Shown: positions 36,721-49,300 of the stretch, piece after piece
Numbering within the stretch: position 1 is the first letter of the stretch
Layout: the number at the start of each line of letters is the position of its first letter
Source: Branchiostoma floridae
Taxonomy: Eukaryota > Chordata > Leptocardii > Amphioxiformes > Branchiostomatidae
Assembly (NCBI RefSeq): GCF_000003815.2
Contig: NC_049980.1
Location: 15,929,576-15,993,575, forward strand
Direction: 5' to 3'
Length of the DNA: 64,000 bases
The notes under the pieces: model-generated
The model's database searches: none
Seen by the model: only the letters and a program-made list of their open reading frames with translations
Told to the model about the DNA's origin: nothing
Position numbers and translations under genes: made by a program

Positions 36721-38041
36721 GACCTCCAGTCCCCTCACCTCCGTATTTGAACGTGTTCTTGTCGATTATTCATGCACCAGCCGTGGTCACGACAATGTAC
36801 GATAAAATGAAAATTGACAGCAGGCGTCACATAGATGAAAGCATTCTGAGAACAGGGGTCGTCCGGTACAAACTGTGTGAGTCAAATGTTTTTGACAGCT
36901 CGAGAGGGTAGTTTTGCCTCCCACATTACACCGCCTCGGCCGCTCGTTGAGCGACCTGGTTGCTCAATGAATTTCATAGATATAGAACGACTATTTTTTT
37001 CGCGTTTTGTTATCTTTCAAATCATACGCTCAAGTCGTGCCTTACATTCTAACTATGAAGCAGGGGTCACATATGAGCGCACAACTGTACAACGGTCGCT
37101 CAGCGATCGCAGGGGGCATAACGGTGATAACCGACTCCATAGTAATTTCACCCAGCCGCTCCCACCTGTGCCCTATGTTACGACAGACCTTTAGTTTGTT
37201 ATCTTAGCACTTACCCAAATAAGAGGGTTTTCCCGTAAAGATTATGTGCTTTGATTTGACCCCGTCTTTCATCAGACAAAGTTGACGGAACCACAACTCG
37301 AATGATTCATCGGTTGTAATCTCGACACTCAAGACTGGTGGGAAGGTTGACAAGCCGAGTAGATCACCGATCAAAGCCAACGAAATAGCTCACTGTCGAG
37401 AGATCGATTCAGACAGGTGTATATAAAGTGTCATCTGTACAGCTTACAGTAAGTACACACACGTATACAGTTACAGTAACACATGTATATACGTGTGTCT
37501 TACAATAAGTTGTACAGATTACAGTCTATGCACACCTGTTTGAATCGACCATGAGAATTATGAAAGCGAACACCCAAAGAAGGGAAATTAAGGGTCATTA
37601 AGTATTTTACCAACTCTCATGATCTTTGCTTTCTTCCTAGAAATCTGACAGCTACCGGCAAGAGGACACAACATGCTGTGTGAGTCACTGCCGCAGGCAG
37701 GTCCTGGTCCCTCCGCTCCGAGGGGGGTTTCAGCCAGCGCACCTCTAGGTACCCGAGGAATGCTAGTAGCAGTATGGCTTCAGGTTGTTACACTCATGGA
37801 GGTAATTTAAAAATGAGGGCAATAGTAACTCAACAAGGCTATAGAAAAACCAATTACCGACATGGATCCAAGACAGTACAAGGCAGCTGGATATCGTACG
37901 AGATATTCACGACGACACAGCGGGCGTACGACGATCGTACGACAGGCGTGACCTGGTCCATGCGGGAAACTCGGCTGTCGTAACGTTATACCGGGTGCAA
38001 TTAGAAGTAACGTTACTAAGAAGATTATGAGGAAAGTCGTG

Positions 38042-38224
38042 NNNNNNNNNNNNNNNNNNNNNNNNNNNNNNNNNNNNNNNNNNNNNNNNNNNNNNNNNNN
38101 NNNNNNNNNNNNNNNNNNNNNNNNNNNNNNNNNNNNNNNNNNNNNNNNNNNNNNNNNNNNNNNNNNNNNNNNNNNNNNNNNNNNNNNNNNNNNNNNNNNN
38201 NNNNNNNNNNNNNNNNNNNNNNNN
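38042..38224. other. Assembly gap (183 N)
   Basis: A run of N marks a scaffold gap. Its length may be an estimate. ORFs reported across it are artefacts. Confidence 0.99.
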
Positions 38225-38289
38225 TCATTGTTCAGACATTGATTAGTCATTGTTGAACAAGCAAATGACAGCAAAGCACCACTACACTA

Positions 38290-38368
38290 GTTAAAAATTA
38301 GCGTAGTGGCCCTTATTTTAGCGTAGGGGTCACAAATTTTAGCGTAGGGGCCCACTACGCTAAAATGC
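38290..38368. repeat. TTAGCGTAG repeat cluster
   Basis: TTAGCGTAG followed by GGG or TGG occurs three times in direct orientation (about 38298, 38320 and 38339) and once inverted (CTACGCTAAAA about 38353), next to the assembly gap. It may be the end of a repeat truncated by the gap. Confidence 0.55.
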
Positions 38369-39171
38369 ACTGGCTAGAACCCTGGTATGGTGTCAGGACT
38401 CAACAACATTAATCTGTAGAGACCAGATGATGACTCTCTCTGTCCTTTTCCATCCTGATCGATCTGGAGTTGAGTCAGACGTCAGGCGTATTTTGGACTG
38501 CTGTACGTCCGGGAGTTTTAGATGAGCGTGCGCTTTGCCTCAACTTCAGCGTTCGGGAGACTTTATACCGTTGATACGTTTGACGTCCAAGTTCAGATCG
38601 TGGCCAGGTATTCAACATGCAAAGCATAACATGCCCTAAATGCCAATGATGTATAATCAACCCCGACTCGAGATATTGTAGAAACCTTGCCATCTTCGTA
38701 TTGGTTGAAAGTTGAAAGACCGGATGACTTTTCTTCGCACGTTTGCGTTGGAAATGGATGCCTTTGAGTATGACTTATGAAGTTTTCGGTGTACCTGGGC
38801 GGTATCTATTACAGAAGGGTTGACCTTTTAGGATCCATAGTTTCAGATGTCCCCTTCACTTGTCACAAAGAAGGCCCCCTCCCCCTCCTTCGAAATCGTT
38901 AGCGATGAACATTGTCAAGGTCATCCCGGGTTACCAGTACCTTAGATCTGCGACCTATTAAAGCCTCAGTGTCCTCGACTGACCCCAACAATCGATTCTG
39001 ACAGTCATCACAGTTGGTGACTCAAACAAGCAAATGTGATTCAGCAGAATTCACACAAGTTCTAAATTCTAAACTAGGGTGGTAGATGAGGTATTAGAAT
39101 TTCTTTTCTTAACCTGGAACTGCTGTTCACTTTCCCAATTATCCATAATGTCTCATACTGTAGTTTCCTGC

Positions 39172-39250
39172 TTTAGTGTACATCTCTGAAGCTTCGAAGA
39201 TATACTAGTTTCCTGTAGTATACCTTTCGATTGAAGAGATGTACACTAAA
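39172..39250. other. Long imperfect hairpin, 79 nt
   Basis: TTTAGTGTACATCTCT (39172-39187) pairs perfectly with AGAGATGTACACTAAA (39235-39250). The stem continues imperfectly to TATACTA / TAGTATA around a loop of about 8 nt. The size and the interrupted stem resemble a microRNA precursor, but a tiny palindromic MITE would look the same. It is intergenic. Confidence 0.45.
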
Positions 39251-40517
39251 ACATTTTGTCACATAAGCAGATGCTAACCATGTTTCCATGGTTCCTGATC
39301 ATAGTCTTGAATGGCAGTAGTAATTTAGCCACAGAGATGATCTGCTTGGAAATCATAAGTCTCAAGTCCTCGTCATAAATATCTCTTGGTGCTTGTCTGT
39401 GTAATCAATCATTCCCAACCACATGCATGCACCTTACCACTGGTTTATTTTTGTCATACGACCATGGCTGGTATAGTGGAAACAAGTGACTGACGTACCC
39501 ACCAGAGCTGTCTCCGGAACCCATTCCTCCGTCCTGGGATGGAAACTTTCTTGTTAATTTTTCCCTTTCCGTCCCCAGAATCTGAACTCATTACATGAAA
39601 TAGATGAGAATGTGTTTAAAATGACAGATTCAGCAAATAGAATGAACATCATGAGCTCCCAAACAATTGGAGGGACGGAGAAACATTTAAAGCTGGAGAC
39701 AGCCCTGATACCCACAGTCAGTTGGGTTTAAAGTCATCTATACCTTATAGAACATACTGTAACAGTAATGAAATCAGATTACCATTTTGAAGCAGAAAGC
39801 ACCATTTTAATGACAGAATGATCTACCCTCATCTAACTCCATACGGCATACGCTACTCTTTCAGACAATTTTCTCATTATGTATCTAAGAGTAGGACTTT
39901 CAAGTACATTTTCACAGGACATTCCCACCTGCCTACTGCATCTCCTTAAAGAGCTGAGCTGCTTTCCCAAAATGTTTGGTCTTCAATTCTTATTGCAAGG
40001 CCCTTTGACTTAAATAAACAAGTAGTTCTATAAATTGTGTCAAGCTGAGGGAAGAGTTCATGTCATATATAGTTGTTGAATGAGTTGAGAATGGTTAAAA
40101 ACATTATAAAACATAGTGGCAGCAGATATGATTTAATATGTAGTAAGAAATACAAGGAAAATGGAGGACAACCGAACCTGATGCAACAGTTGGCTGACTG
40201 TCACGTGGTGTTTAACACCAGTTCCTATAAATGCAAACTTGCATTGGAAACTGTTAGTGGTCATTGCACATCCCTGTTCTTTTTGAGAAGTTTGATACAA
40301 GTAACACTTGTTCCACCTATCTGGATGACATCTTTCACATGAATAGTTCTCAGCAACAAAAATTCTAGTGGCAGTATAACTGATCATTTTGGAGTAAACA
40401 TGTTGTTACCCTGTTTCCCAATAAAGCAAAAGAAAGTAACTGATGAAATAATATTTTCTCTCATTTATGATAAACATATTTTCCAATGATTATCTACAAC
40501 AAGCAGTTCTAGTAACA

Positions 40518-43500
40518 TCATTGTGCTCCCTTGAATTGGGAATATAGTAACCCTGTTGCTGATATTGCATCACCCAAGCCAACAGTCCTGATTGGATTCT
40601 TACATACTAACACTGGACTAAATGCAAATTCTACCTTTTCCCTCATCCAGCTTGTGACAGGATGATAAGGATCATACTTGACTACTCTCCTCCTCAGTGG
40701 AGGGTGTTGCACAGATAGTGGGAATGCCAGTGGAATCTTTAAGTCGGTATCTGCAGGTGTGATGATGTCATCCACTCCACAAGCCTGCTGGGGCGCCACC
40801 ATGCATCCTGCTGCAGTGGCTGATGGGAGGTTCCCCCATAGGTTGGGGAGGGCAGCGGTGACGTGGAATGTCAGCGAATGGAAGTGGATCCGGGAGAAGC
40901 GGGAAGTGGGGTTCTCTTCTGAATTGCCATAAGTGTCGAGAAGCCAGAAGAGGATATCGTTTACTGCTGGGATTTCCGGCTGGCCCCCTTCCAGAACTTC
41001 TGCATGGAGTGGCCCATCCACAGACTTGCACAGGAAGGTCAGCTCTTGTTCATTGAGTCCAATGGAATGAACCACAGGGAAAACCTGCAATCAGGGTACA
41101 AACCATTCTTCAATACACAACTAGTGGTGATCAATTATAGGTAGATAATTGACTATTGATAGGGCAAAGGATGAAGCTTAGAAAGAATTAAGGAATTGAA
41201 GACACAAGAAAGTCTTGAAAACAGATATTCCAATCCTTGCAATTTTCTGCACCTACAATCCTTTGGTAGGTGTATTTGCAAAATTGAGATTAATGCAACC
41301 TGAGTGTCACCCTAGTTAATTGGTTATGGGAGACTATAAAAGACCCGATAAACTCACTAGAGTGACACTCAGGCCAAGATGAAAAAAAGTTTGAGATTGA
41401 CATGTTTTGAACTTTTGAAGAAAGAACATGCTTAATCCTATAACAATCTCTATCCCCACAGAGAACCCACCCACCTCAGCTGCAACTTTTTTCAGGAACG
41501 CCATGTCGACCATGCTGGCCAGCTCCAGGTGGACAGCGATGCCTGCAGGAATGTTCCTCAGCATGTGGACGATCCTCTCCAGCCGTGTCTGTCTGAAACT
41601 CTCCTTCTCCTTCTCTAACAGGTGCAGCCCGGACAGGACCACCAAGTCTGGGCGGAACTGCTCAAGCTGTCCGAAGAACGCCTCCAGCGGTTCCATCCTC
41701 GCGTTGGAGATGTCGTTGGAAAAGATGAAGCGGGTGGCGACGGCGGCCTCCACGTCCCCCCAGGTCTCCCCGCGCCCAAACTCCAGGATGAGGTGAACTT
41801 CGTCCTGTGCCCTGATGCAGTCCCTCGGGACCTGAATGTCGGAGCTCAGCAGCTTCATGGCCTGTGGACCCATTGGTCCACCTAACAATACCTGAGGATA
41901 GTAGAAATATGGAGGATGTGTAGACGATTTACAGGAACGTCCCAAGAAGACCAGTCAGGGTACCAATAATATCTTGTCTATATGGATAGGTGTTTATCAT
42001 GCACAGAATTCTTAATACTTGTATCAATGGGAAAAACTATCAAAGGGACCACCAAAAAGTGGTTACATTGGCCAGGTGGTCTTAATGTAGAGGTGAGGTG
42101 GTCACTTGTACAGGTTAGACTGTGTATCAAGTGTTTATCTTCATGCAAAGTGATAGGATATGCTGAACTCTTGAATCTTAACCCAAACCCGGATATATCC
42201 GGCACACCTATACATGCCCTGTGTGCCGCTCCCGGTTATATACGGGATAGCATATTCCTGTAAAGTAGCAGCTTTGCACGCATGTAGCGTACGAACCCTG
42301 GAAGTTCTGGACTAAGGCTTGTTCTGGGGTTTCTTTTTGGAGGTCAGCGGCCAACCCTGGCGCTGATAGCATTTTATAGGGCTGAAACTCTGGCAGTTTA
42401 AGGGTTAAAGAAAACAGCAATATGACTGAACAAGCTCCTTTCAGCTCAATGTTGAGCTAACACTGCCTTTTTGAATACTATTGGCAACTTTAAAATCAGA
42501 ATAAAAACTTTTTTATGAAACTGTGAGTAAAATTCTAAAAGATAAGGTTGATGTATATCTACCTGAACACCCATGGCTGTCATTCTCTCACCCATCAGTG
42601 CTGCATTACCACCAATGAAGAACTAATGGTGATAAAAAGGACACTTTTGTCATCTGAAAAAAGATACTGTTGTCATCTGTACAGACCAAAGCTTTCAAAA
42701 AAGGTATCAAGAATAAAAATTTTTCGTTCAACCTAACAAGCTAAATGACATTCAACTACAATTGTACAAGCTCACTGACAATGTAGTCTACCAAAAGCAT
42801 ATTTTGATGAATTCAAGGCGGTCCTTGATTAAAAAAAACCTGAGCACATTGTAGAAGACATCTAACAGATCAAAGAAGTACTGCAATTGTAAATTCTGAA
42901 GGACAGTTGACTGTAAACCGCAAGTAGGTTATCGGGGACGAAGTTCCAGTGGGATCTGCTGGAAAAGATCTGAATGCGTAAATTTCTTGCAATGGCAGGC
43001 TGTCACAATTTGCCCCTATGATCTGCTTGGAGATTAGTTGACTGCAAAATACATATTAGGCCACAGCAAGTAAATTTTATGGATTACATCAGCGCGCGCA
43101 TTAATTTTCGCCTGATTTCAGAAAAAAAAAAACATGAATTTTTTTCTTCTGCAGGGATGGTCAACATAATGATAAAGTACCAAAATGAGACAATATGTTG
43201 TGTTGTAGCCTAATAGTTGTACTTGTAGAAGTGACACTTGCAAGGTACCCGAGACTGTAGTTATAGAAACGAAACTTATTGGATAGTTGTGACACAAATA
43301 TTGAAGCTATGAGTGTGGTTACGAACTTTGTTGGTGATGTCAGTCTACCACACTAATGCCACTTTTACCACACCAGTACATGTCTTGAATACAGGAATGA
43401 ATGCCTTGTTGGCTCTGATACCATGTTTTGTCCCTTTAGTTTTTTTACAACAGTCATCACAACGTTACGGTGCCTATTTTTGAAGATGTAGCCATCTTGT

Positions 43501-46076
43501 TTTTTTTACCCATCTTGTTTTTTTCCCGCCCTATCGCACTATTTTTGCAATCTGCAGAGGATGTCATCCATAAAATTTACTTGCTGTGGCCTTATACATG
43601 TAACATCCATTGGCATAACACCGGTCGGTTTACTGCAATTTCTCAAGCAATGCTAATTTGGCAAATGATCAACGCATCATTTTCTCCAGTTACATGTTGC
43701 TGTTACAGCTTACCTTTGCCACTTCTTCTGTGTAAATTATTTTGTCTCTCTGGTCCTGCTAAAAACATAATATCGTAATTGGAACACACCGCGGAATTGC
43801 ACGGAGAACGGGCGCGTGGTTGGAAGGGGGTGCACTATACCGGTCGAACGAAACACGGCACAATTAACTGCCGCTATGTACCTTTATTCATCCTCTGTTG
43901 TTCCTTTCTTTCCTGTTAGTAGTTGCACAAAACAAAAATCTGCATGAGCATACAAAAAGTCATGAGAAAATGGGCGTATACTGACAAGAATTTTCATTTA
44001 ATTTTGGTCCGTCACAACCGCTATGACGTAAAACTTTACTGCTGGCCGTAGCATTAAAAATGGCGGGAAAATGGCGGCGTACGTTCAATTTGACCCATTC
44101 AGCCGTAGATCCGGGCTATTATGCAACGGTTCCTCACACTTTTACATGAGTTGTAGGTCACCAAAAGAAATTCAAGATTACTGTTGAATCATGCTCGTCT
44201 TGTGCCGTGAGAATATGTGATTATTATCTACAAATCTGGCGATGAACGTGACAGTGTGTTTGTCCCACGACGAGCTCGCCTGCCCCGAAAATGACCTGAA
44301 AACTTTTGGCCTTGTTGTCTTCGAATGCATTGTTATCGATGCTTTGTAAATTATGTATTGGACACCTAGATGTCTGAAGTGTGCATACCTCAGAAATAAC
44401 TATTGTTGCATGTGTAGATCTCTTTAAGTTCCACTATTTTTAATCGACCGGTATAAGGCTTATGACCGGTATTATGCCAATGCATGTTACACATGCAGTT
44501 TACTAGTCTTACTAATTAGTATGGTAGCTCCTACCTTTCTGTCTGGAAGGTTCCTGGCCACCCCCACTATCTGCTGGAACAGTGCCCCGTCCCCCATGTA
44601 GCGCTCCCCTGCCGCGCCCTTCTCCATGTAGTACCCCACAGCCTCCTCCAGCTGCTGCAGACTGTCCAGGTGCAGGTGGTCAGTCCTGGTCTGACTAGGG
44701 GTCATCCCCAGACTCTTCAGCAGCTCTGTGGCAGACACGATCAGGTCCACTCCAGCATTCACTCTGGAACAGGTATGTAGCATCATTAGACAACTGACCC
44801 AACTCAAAATACATTACATGCTATTTTCATCTCCATGAAAATGGAGATATAGGTTTGGGTGTGTCCGTTCGGAGTCTGCATACTACTACTAGTATCTGTT
44901 TGTGTTTCTTGATTTTTGTAGTCAGCACAGGGCTCGAAATTCATTTTTGGGATTAGGTGCACTGGTGCACCCAGCTTAAGAAATTGGGTGCACCAAAAAT
45001 GTTTTGGGTGCACCACTTAAATTTAAGTAGAATGTCAGAAAATCCTAATAATAAAACTTAGTTACAAGCTATCAAATTCTGAAACAAGTAACATGACAGA
45101 CATTTTTATTATCTTTCTAACACTTAGATGTCAAGAATATGATGTATACTAGTATACTTGATATCTTTCCATACATAAACCTAAGAAAATATTTGGGTGC
45201 ATCCTGTGCACCCACTGAAAAAAATTGGGTGCACAGTTCCAATTTTGGGTGCACCTGGGTGCACATGCACCCAGTATTTCGAGCCCTGCAGCATAACTCA
45301 AGAACTTCTTAATGGATTACAATATTTGATGTGTGTGGGTATGTGTTGGGAAGACGAAGGTCAAGGTTGGTTTTGGGTCCCCTAGTATGTGATGTCGGTA
45401 CTGCAGCAGAACTTTTAGTATCTTTTGACCTGGACATACTTTGTCTTGATTTTTTTGGTGGCAGGTAGCTTGGGATTAAATCTGATTTTATGAATAAAGA
45501 TTAAAAAAAAACCCCACAACTTTGAATCTAGGTCACTAGATCAAGGATGATAAGTAACCTGTATTGTTATGTCTAAAGTTACTTTCTGGCATTTTTCTCT
45601 CAACATCACACAAATCAAAATGATTGACAACAGTCTCATTGACTCCCAAAGTTGTCTCTACACCTTATTTTACCACTGTGAGCAGCTGGATTTCTGGTTA
45701 ATAACGTGGTCCCATTCGTTGTGACAAAGTGCACAATATTGACACGCCCACAAGAAGAAGACCAGAGGATTTATGATATGACCAAGGAGGTATGACATGG
45801 TGGAGTACATAACTAACGTCTCTACCTCTTCTCTGCTATATACCAAAATAAATGCATTCCATTTCCATCAAAGTGCATCTCTTCAAACATTACAAGTCAA
45901 AATAGGTGTCCCAAAAATTATGCTCACCCAACTGCAACTCGGTGAAAGCGGACCACCGGTAGTTGGATCTGAGCCTGCCATGATTGCAGGGTCCTCTCCA
46001 CGGGTCCATGGGGCGAGTAGTACATGTAGGCTGCAATAAATACGCAGAAGGCAATAACAAATCGTCCCGAAACCAT
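40518..46076 (-). CDS. ADPGK: ADP-dependent glucokinase
   Basis: It phosphorylates glucose using ADP as donor. Exons (minus): 46076-45928, 44763-44535, 42622-42563, 41891-41475, 41084-40518. The phases close (1422 bp, 473 residues; human is 497). The N-terminus has a hydrophobic anchor-like stretch (FVIAFCVFIAAYMYY) consistent with the ER location of the animal enzyme. Family landmarks in order: RVAVGVNAGVDLI, FFIGGNAALMGERM, PDLVVLSGLHLLE, VHLELASM, GLNEQEL, RIHFHSLTFH, and VCKNPIRTVGLGDAISATG, where GLGD holds the catalytic Asp. Introns 3 and 2 hold one MITE each (43059 and 44928), and the intron at 41892-42562 holds a dispersed repeat. The start faces metaxin across 321 bp. Confidence 0.96.
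42037..42117. repeat. Dispersed GACCACCT repeat, copy 2
   Basis: GACCACCAAAAAGTGGTTAC and the stretch up to GAGGTGGTCACTTGTACAGG match, as reverse complement, the copies near 56695 and 59090. It lies in an ADPGK intron. Confidence 0.55.
43059..43591. mobile_element. Harbinger-like MITE, copy 1 (ADPGK intron)
   Basis: 533 bp with terminal inverted repeats GGCCACAGCAAGTAAATTTT at both ends and a TTA target duplication at 43056-43058 and 43592-43594. A second copy in opposite orientation lies at 46824-47362 with TAA duplications. A TWA duplication with GG-starting termini is typical of the PIF/Harbinger superfamily. No transposase is encoded. Confidence 0.8.
44928..45288. mobile_element. hAT-like MITE with 5-bp duplication, copy 1 (ADPGK intron)
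   Basis: 361 bp with termini CAGGGCTCGAAAT and its complement, flanked by CAGCA at 44923-44927 and 45289-45293. Subterminal regions repeat GGTGCAC many times in both orientations. It matches the element at 49615 in reverse orientation. CAGGG termini suggest hAT; the 5-bp duplication, seen in both copies, is unlike the usual 8 bp. Confidence 0.78.
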
Positions 46077-46397
46077 AGTTAAAGCTTCTACTATCAGTAT
46101 CACGGCTCAAGCGTAGGGCAAAAGTCTCAGGCGAATGGATTCAACTTTCTTCAAGGGGTCGACCATGGAACAACCTTCATTCTAGATATACAAGCGCACC
46201 ATACAAAATAGTCCAACCAAATTTGCAGTGAAAATATTTCTTATGATTAATTAGACAAAATATTTCTAGTATCAAAAATATCTTAAAGACTGTGATACTT
46301 CTTTGATGTAAATCTAAATCGGTTAGATGGGACCAAGGAGATGGGACAAAAATGAGCGCATTGATTTGACCACGTAAGCATACCGCCGTGACCCAAG
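46077..46397. promoter_or_regulatory. Shared ADPGK / metaxin bidirectional promoter
   Basis: Only 321 bp separate the divergent start codons. The metaxin ATG lies inside AAGATGGCGGC (46395-46405), a strong YY1-type motif often found at housekeeping starts. I see no TATA box for either gene. Shared use is inferred from the spacing. Confidence 0.6.
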
Positions 46398-49300
46398 ATG
46401 GCGGCGCCCATGGAGCTGTGGTGCTGGAAGGGGGATTGGGGCCTGCCGTCGATTGATGTAGACTGTTTGACCGTCATTGTAAGTGTGAAAACAATCTTAA
46501 GCATTGACAAGACTATACCACATATGCTTGAAAGATTTTTGTGTGTTTCATACCTTTATATGGTTCATAAATCATATAAATGCATAATTTGATGGGTGGG
46601 CCGGATGGCCGATGGGTGGGTACTCGTCTGACATATCGTCTGACATCCGATACAAATATCAACCCCAGCTTCTTAGGAGTCGGAGTATGAGGACCAGACT
46701 TGTGTCGTTCTTTCGTGCTCTAACATTTAGCATTGCCTCATTGCTGGCATACCCTAAACTTTTACCATATACTTTTACTTTAAAGTATAATTCATGACTG
46801 GACCAAACTGTCAAGCCCAGTAAGGCCACAGCAAGTAAATTTTATGGATAACATCCTCCGCAGACTGCAAAAATAGTGCGATAGGGCGAAAAAAAACAAG
46901 ATGGGTGAAAAAAAACAAGATGGCTACATTTTCAAAAATAGGCACCATAAAGTTGTGATGAATGTTGTATACACAAGAATTCAAGGGGCAAAACATGGTA
47001 TCAGAGCCAATAAGGCATTCATTCCTGTATTCAAGACATGTAATAATGTGGTAAAAGTGCCACTGGTGTGGTAGACTGGCATCACCAACAAAGTTGGTAA
47101 CCACACTCATGGCTTCCATATTGGTGTCACTTTTACAACTATCCAATAAGTTTCATTTCTACAACTACAGTCCTGGGTACCTCGCAAGTGTAACTTCTAC
47201 AGTACAATTATTAGGCTACAGCACAACATATTTGCCCATTGTGGTACTTCATTGTCATGTTGACCATCGCTGTAGAAGAAAAAAATCTTTTTTTTCTTTC
47301 TGAAATCAGGCGAAAATTAATGCGCGCGCTGATGTCATCCAGAAAATTTACTTGCTGTGGCCTAAATTATGATATTGCATTCCCCAGAAATCCTAAACCA
47401 TAGTGCTTATTTACACATCTGGCGCGATAAAAGACATCTATCACATGTTGTTCCCTCCTTTTCAATCCATAGGCTTATGCAAAGTTTGCAGGTGCCCCAC
47501 TGAAGCTGAAGAAAATCAACAACCCATGGAAGTCTCCATCAGGTAGTATTTTAATACACATGTCCCTCTCAACCCTTTGTAACAGTTATGTTCTGCCTGC
47601 TTGTTAAAGTTTGTACCCTTGATGCTATTTCAGGCATGAAAATTTTGTGTTTTTACACATCACTGTGCTTTCTTGATACAGGCTCCCTACCAGTGTTCAA
47701 GAATGGTGAGGACTTGGTCTTTACATCTCCTGGAAGGATACTTGACTACCTTAGGCAAGAGGTATATGCTATCTTCATGTATGATATATTTTTATATGTT
47801 TTAATAACCATGGACAGGTTAGCAAACAAAAAGATTGAGCCAGTGATTACTACGGAGGATGGCATCCAGGCTAAGAGATGTGGATATATGTAAAGATATA
47901 TGATATATGAAAGATATATGTAAGATAACATACGTATTATAACACTACTAGTATCAAGTCTACCTGTTCATGGTTATCAACCCACAAGAATGAGCCAATG
48001 GTTACTATTAATGATTGCACCCAGGTAAAATACATACCTAGACTTTCACAAGAGAATCCACAAGTCAGAAACATTATCTGCTTTTCAGTATATGTGTACC
48101 TAGTGGTATGGGGTAAAATGAGTAAGGCTACTATGCAATGTTTCTCAGTGATGTTAGTCTATAGTCAGTGGATATTGCAGTTGTGCAGTGGTACATGTGT
48201 ATAGTGTGACTATGGTAATGTGGAGCCCCATGCACATGTTTTTGTAACCCTTAAAATTATGTTACAGAAATTTAATGCTGACTATGAACTCACAGCAAAG
48301 CAGAGCTCTGATGTGGTGGCGTTCACATCACTTTTGGAGGAAAAATTTATACCAGCAATGGTAAGGTTTTTGTAATTTAGATTGTTTGAATTACATTTGT
48401 TTTGTTGCTAAACAACTTCATTCCATGATCGAGCATTCCTAGATATATCAAGAATGGAGAGGACTTGGTCTTTTTATCTTCTAGATGGACATTTGACATC
48501 ATGATTTGTCATCATATCTTTTGGTCATCATTTTTTTCAGCTTCACTCCTTCTGGATGGACGCTAGAAATTACGTAGATTTCTCGCGCCCATGGTATGCA
48601 CGGGCACTGCCATTTCCGCTGAACTTCTTTGTCCCTGGCCGGATGCAACAAGCAGCAGAGGGGAGGCTACAGTACACACGTGGTGGGGACCACCTCATAG
48701 ATGGGGAGATGGAGTCTCAGGTATATCAAACATACAGATCCAGCTTGTTAGAATACTTATTTGCATTTTGTTTGTTTTAGCCTTTGTTTATTCATGTAAA
48801 AATCAAATCGACCTGCTGGCTGCTTTTCATTGAGGTTATGAGTGAAGAGGTAAGGGTCAGATGAAAAATAAAAAGGACATAGCTTACATGATTTAAGTGC
48901 TTATAAACCTATCAACACATAGTCTTGATAAACCCATAAACAAATGTCTTTATATACATGGTACTACAAATGTATTAGTGTTCTACCATGTCATATACAT
49001 GTATCTCAATGGTTAACTATGCTTTTCTCTGGTACGAACTTGAATGACTGTTGCCCACTTCTTATTCTCAGATCTACAGAGATGCTAAAGAGTGTTTAAA
49101 CCTTTTATCTGGACGATTGGGGGAACAGGATTTCTTCTTCGGCCAAAGGTACACGTTGTTTATATTCCTTTTACACATTCATAAGACAATCCCTTTCCCA
49201 TCTGCGTGTTTTATATAATTCATCGATGGTATATCTGGCATAAGGTGTACGCTGTCATGGTGTTAGTATAAGCAGTATGCTTGAGCATTTCACCAAAATG

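Larger units (their letters stand above)
35349..40517. other. Intergenic region
   Basis: This 5.2 kb between the thrombospondin promoter and the 3' end of ADPGK contains no ORF with recognisable similarity. It holds a CRE-like palindrome (36705), an assembly gap (38042), a small repeat cluster (38297) and a long hairpin (39172), each listed separately. Confidence 0.5.

Noticed and set aside
37807-38274. ORFs of 67 to 155 residues spanning 38025-38242
   Set aside because: They are made mostly of N translated as X and are artefacts of the gap.
41428-41885. Plus-strand ORFs of 87 to 122 residues
   Set aside because: They are antisense to ADPGK exon 4.
43470-43778. Hydrophobic ORF of 102 residues, and its counterpart at 46811-47146
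   Set aside because: Both come from the Harbinger-like MITE copies, in opposite strands; no transposase or other domain is visible.
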